Of a stretch of 64,000 bases of DNA, positions 61,661 through 64,000 are shown piece after piece. Each line of letters starts with the position of its first letter. The first letter of the stretch is position 1. The translations under genes and the position numbers were made by a program. Under the pieces are notes generated by a model. The model did not search any database and was not told the DNA's origin. It was given only the letters and a program-made list of their open reading frames with translations. Origin of the DNA: Anabaena sp. WA102 (GTDB taxonomy: Bacteria > Cyanobacteriota > Cyanobacteriia > Cyanobacteriales > Nostocaceae); contig NZ_CP011456.1 of NCBI RefSeq assembly GCF_001277295.1, positions 1,612,001-1,676,000 of the forward strand. Reading direction: 5' to 3'.

Positions 61661-62279
61661 GAATTCCTGAAAAAATAGCCATTTAGTCTCATTTTGTGAG
61701 TTTTACCTTTGGAAAAATTTATATCCCCCCAGGGGGGAAAAAAAAGAAAATTTCCCAAATATTTAGAAATGTAAATTTAACATTCCTTAACAAAAATTAT
61801 AAAACTCACATAGAAGCTAAAAAAAGCTTTGGTGTAGTTATATCAAGAGTTTACAGCAAAATTAAAACAGTCTTTAACCGCCGAGTATTGCGATTTTTTG
61901 CAAAAAATATAAAGTTATGTAACGTAAATATAAGAATTTTCTCAGCTATACCCCTTATATAGGAAGGATTTGAGCCTTATCTTAGGCTATGATCTCATTT
62001 ATTCATAATTTGTAACGAATAAAGACTCTATAGCATTGTATAAACATAAACTGTAGGGGTTAAACAACAGAGGAAAGTTGAAAAAAGCAGGCAATTCATC
62101 AAGTTTGCCACTTTCTCATAAAATTTTCCTTGACTCTCATAATTTTTGGTTTGTAAACTGTAAACTAGTAAATGAGAGAGCGAATTGAGAAACGCTTTGA
62201 TTTGACTCCGTTGCGAACAAATCCAAATTAGTTTTAATTTAGACATCTCTCAACTAAGTAATTTAGGAGATTAGAGTCC
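61661..62279. promoter_or_regulatory. cpc operon upstream region
   Basis: About 620 bp of AT-rich DNA before cpcB. A CCCCCC-A-GGGGGG hairpin with an A-run lies at about 61726-61738. AGGAGA at 62265-62270 is the cpcB ribosome-binding site. Phycocyanin operons have strong promoters with long leaders; I cannot fix the -10 element or the start site by eye. An 88-codon frame (61696-61962) is low complexity and not believed. Confidence 0.5.
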
Positions 62280-62801
62280 ATGACATTAGATGTATTTTCC
62301 AAGGTTGTTTCCCAAGCCGACGCTAGAGGCGAATTCCTCAGCACCGAACAACTAGATGCTTTAAGTGCAGTTGTAGCTTCCGGCAACAAGCGTTTAGACG
62401 CTGTTAACCGCATTACAAGCAACGCTTCCGCTATCGTTACCAACGCAGCTCGTTCTTTATTTGAAGAACAGCCTCAATTGATCGCTCCCGGTGGTAATGC
62501 TTACACCAACCGTCGGAACGCTGCTTGTCTACGCGACATGGAAATCATTTTACGCTATGTTACCTACGCCGCTATCGCTGGTGACGCTAGTGTTCTTGAT
62601 GACCGTTGCTTGAACGGCTTGCGCGAAACATACCAAGCTTTGGGTACTCCTGGTAGCTCTGTAGCAGTTGGTGTTGGTAAAATGAAAGAAGCAGCGATCG
62701 CTATCGTTAACGATCCTAACGGTATCACCAAAGGTGATTGCAGTTCTTTGGTTTCTGAATTGGCAAGCTACTTCGACCGCGCTGCGGCTGCTGTTGTTTA
62801 A
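62280..62801 (+). CDS. cpcB: C-phycocyanin beta subunit
   Basis: 173 residues with the family start [20 protein letters not shown]. Chromophore cysteines: Cys82 in [10 protein letters not shown] and the second site in [25 protein letters not shown] holds the methylated Asn72 region. It binds two phycocyanobilins and forms phycobilisome rods with CpcA. AGGAGA 10 bases upstream. 103 bp to cpcA, with a GGCGTAGCCATA repeat fragment in the gap (about 62856-62868). Confidence 0.96.
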   Translation: MTLDVFSKVVSQADARGEFLSTEQLDALSAVVASGNKRLDAVNRITSNASAIVTNAARSLFEEQPQLIAPGGNAYTNRRNAACLRDMEIILRYVTYAAIAGDASVLDDRCLNGLRETYQALGTPGSSVAVGVGKMKEAAIAIVNDPNGITKGDCSSLVSELASYFDRAAAAVV

Positions 62802-62904
62802 TAATTCATGACAAATTGGCTCAAACCTGAATTGAGCTTTTCCCATAGTCTGCATGGCGTAGCCATACAAAAAAAGCAAGAAACTATCTAGGAGATTTTC
62901 ACCA

Positions 62905-63393
62905 ATGAAAACACCAATTACCGAAGCAATCGCATCTGCTGATACCCAAGGACGCTTTTTAAGCAATACCGAATTACAAGCAGTTAACGGTCGTCTAGTT
63001 CGTGCCGCTGCCAGCATGGAAGCTGCTCGTGGTTTAACAGCTAACGCTCAAAAATTGATTGACGGTGCTACTAGCGCCGTATACAGCAAATTCCCTTACA
63101 CCACCTCCACACAAGGCAATCAATTCGCAGCTGATCCTCGTGGTAAAGCTAAGTGCGCCCGTGACGTTGGTCACTACCTCCGCATCATCACCTATAGCTT
63201 AGTTGCTGGTGGTACAGGTCCTTTGGATGAGTTCTTAATTGCCGGTTTAGCTGAAGTTAACGCCGCATTTGACTTATCTCCTAGCTGGTACGTAGAAGCA
63301 TTGAAATCCATCAAAGCTAGTCATGGTCTAAGTGGTCAAGCTGCTAACGAAGCTAATACCTACATTGACTACGCAATCAACGCTCTTAGCTAG
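62905..63393 (+). CDS. cpcA: C-phycocyanin alpha subunit
   Basis: 162 residues: [80 protein letters not shown]. Cys in KAKCARDV binds one phycocyanobilin. AGGAGA upstream of ATG 62905. Most relatives carry MVKTPIT and GYYLRMV; here MKTPIT and GHYLRII are small differences. Confidence 0.96.
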   Translation: MKTPITEAIASADTQGRFLSNTELQAVNGRLVRAAASMEAARGLTANAQKLIDGATSAVYSKFPYTTSTQGNQFAADPRGKAKCARDVGHYLRIITYSLVAGGTGPLDEFLIAGLAEVNAAFDLSPSWYVEALKSIKASHGLSGQAANEANTYIDYAINALS

Positions 63394-63401
63394 ATAGCGT
63401 C

Positions 63402-63573
63402 ATGCCCGGAGAGGGATACAATTGTTAGATGGATTTACCCCTAAAGGGGTTCACCAGTCGTTCATGGGGAGTCACTGCGTAAGTTAGAAAACATTCTGAC
63501 TGGGAATTGAGTGGCGTTAAGACCATACATGATCACTCTGGTTCACCTAGCAATTGGATCTAGCTCCGGGCAT
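63402..63573. repeat. 172-bp inverted-repeat element between cpcA and cpcC
   Basis: The left end ATGCCCGGAGAGGGATACAA and the complement of the right end ATGCCCGGAGCTAGATCCAA are inverted repeats of about 20-25 bp, starting 9 bp after the cpcA stop. An RNA copy could fold into a long stem that stabilises or ends the cpcBA message. Confidence 0.78.
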
Positions 63574-63599
63574 AGTTTTATGTACAGATAAAACAGGTC

Positions 63600-63741
63600 A
63601 AGAGGCAAGAGGCAAGAGGCAAGAGGCAAGAGGCAAAAGGCAAGAGGCAAAAGGCAAGAGGCAAGAGGCAAGAGGCAAGAGGCAAGAGGTAAGAGGTAAA
63701 TCCTACTGACCACTGACCACTGACAACTGACAACTGACCAA
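63600..63741. repeat. Tandem GGCAAGA and CTGACAACTGAC repeats
   Basis: About fourteen heptamers (AGAGGCA/AAAGGCA) span about 63600-63697. They are followed by CTGACCA/CTGACAA units (about 63707-63740), ending 43 bp before the cpcC start. Confidence 0.88.
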
Positions 63742-63782
63742 GCTTTATTCAGCCAAAATTCGGCACAATAAAGGGGAAAAAT

Positions 63783-64000
63783 ATGGCAATTACAACAGCA
63801 GCATCCAGACTGGGGACAGAGCCTTTTAGCGACGCACGCAGAGTTGAACTGCGCCCCAACGCCAGCCGTGAAGAAGTCGAATTAGTAATTCGTGCCGTTT
63901 ATCGGCAAGTCTTAGGAAATGACTATATATTGGCATCAGATCGCTTAATCAGCGCAGAATCACTGCTACGCGATGGCAACTTGAGCGTCCGTGAGTTTGT
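63783..64000 (+). CDS. cpcC: Phycocyanin rod linker polypeptide (32-kDa type), partial
   Basis: The first 72 codons are visible: [40 protein letters not shown] and [20 protein letters not shown]. This is the start of the CpcC linker with its PBS_linker_poly domain, which stacks phycocyanin hexamers in the rod. AAGGGGA upstream is the ribosome-binding site. The gene runs off the right edge. Confidence 0.94.
   Translation, partial: MAITTAASRLGTEPFSDARRVELRPNASREEVELVIRAVYRQVLGNDYILASDRLISAESLLRDGNLSVREF

Noticed and set aside
61726..61760. C6-A-G6 hairpin after the RluD-type gene as a Rho-independent terminator
   Set aside because: It is followed by an A-run instead of a T-run on the coding strand, so it does not fit the terminator pattern in this direction.
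61696..61962. 88-codon frame in the cpc upstream region
   Set aside because: Lysine/isoleucine-rich low-complexity translation with no ribosome-binding site, lying in the expected cpc leader/promoter DNA.

Overview
The window is chromosomal DNA of a filamentous, heterocyst-forming cyanobacterium (Nostocales; Anabaena/Dolichospermum/Aphanizomenon-like). The evidence is a phycocyanin operon (cpcB, cpcA, start of cpcC), a PatA-type heterocyst-pattern regulator, a HetZ-family protein, the clock kinase SasA, photosystem II factor Psb27, the cytochrome b6f mini-subunit PetN, a CRR7-type NDH-1 factor, frequent GCGATCGC (HIP1) sites and a heavy load of the short repeats typical of this order. Species cannot be fixed from sequence alone. 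No tRNA, rRNA or CRISPR array was recognised.

Layout. 0-2.7 kb: end of a high-light-inducible protein gene, a fibrillin gene broken by a structured insert of about 260 nt, a small protein with a double-glycine leader, and an IS110-family element whose leader probably encodes a bridge RNA. 2.7-16.6 kb: membrane and envelope proteins, sasA, a CRR7-like gene, a cation efflux transporter, a possibly N-truncated conserved protein, Uma2, FIST-domain protein, phosphoesterase and trmB. 16.8-18.1 kb: two miniature transposons (MITEs), one of which splits a small ORF so cleanly that removing it restores the reading frame. 18.2-29.4 kb: Uma2, psb27, cofH, polyprenol-type glycosyltransferases, a P-type ATPase, and gene fragments. 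29.5-40.9 kb: petN, rbfA/DUF751, a solitary Dam methylase, a three-level nest of repeats, HetZ-family gene, YrdC, larC, an UPF0104 flippase-like protein and a tldD/pmbA pair.

41.1-52.5 kb is the most accessory part. It holds an AAA ATPase plus DUF4276/TOPRIM-like pair (an AbiL/PARIS-like defence architecture), then tex, and then a segment bracketed by inverted copies of one MITE. That segment contains wrecked DUF2887 and DUF5615 genes and a three-gene minus-strand cassette: an HNH-like protein with glycine-rich membrane helices, a dynamin-like paralogue without its GTPase domain, and a full dynamin-like GTPase. This cassette is my best candidate for an undescribed membrane-acting defence or stress system.

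52.6-64 kb returns to housekeeping: small membrane proteins, a small-protein/cytochrome c6-like/aldo-keto reductase operon, Uma2, a VOC protein, holB-tmk, patA (with a receiver domain lacking the phospho-acceptor aspartate), an RluD-type synthase and the phycocyanin operon. The cpcA-cpcC spacer of that operon has been colonised by an inverted-repeat element and minisatellites.

A recurring theme is repeats that alter genes: they supply stop codons and C-terminal tails (FIST protein, UPF0104 protein), add false N-termini (PepSY, YrdC reading frames) and nest inside one another, so empty and filled sites can be compared within this one window. All family assignments come from reading the translated sequences; no database search was possible.
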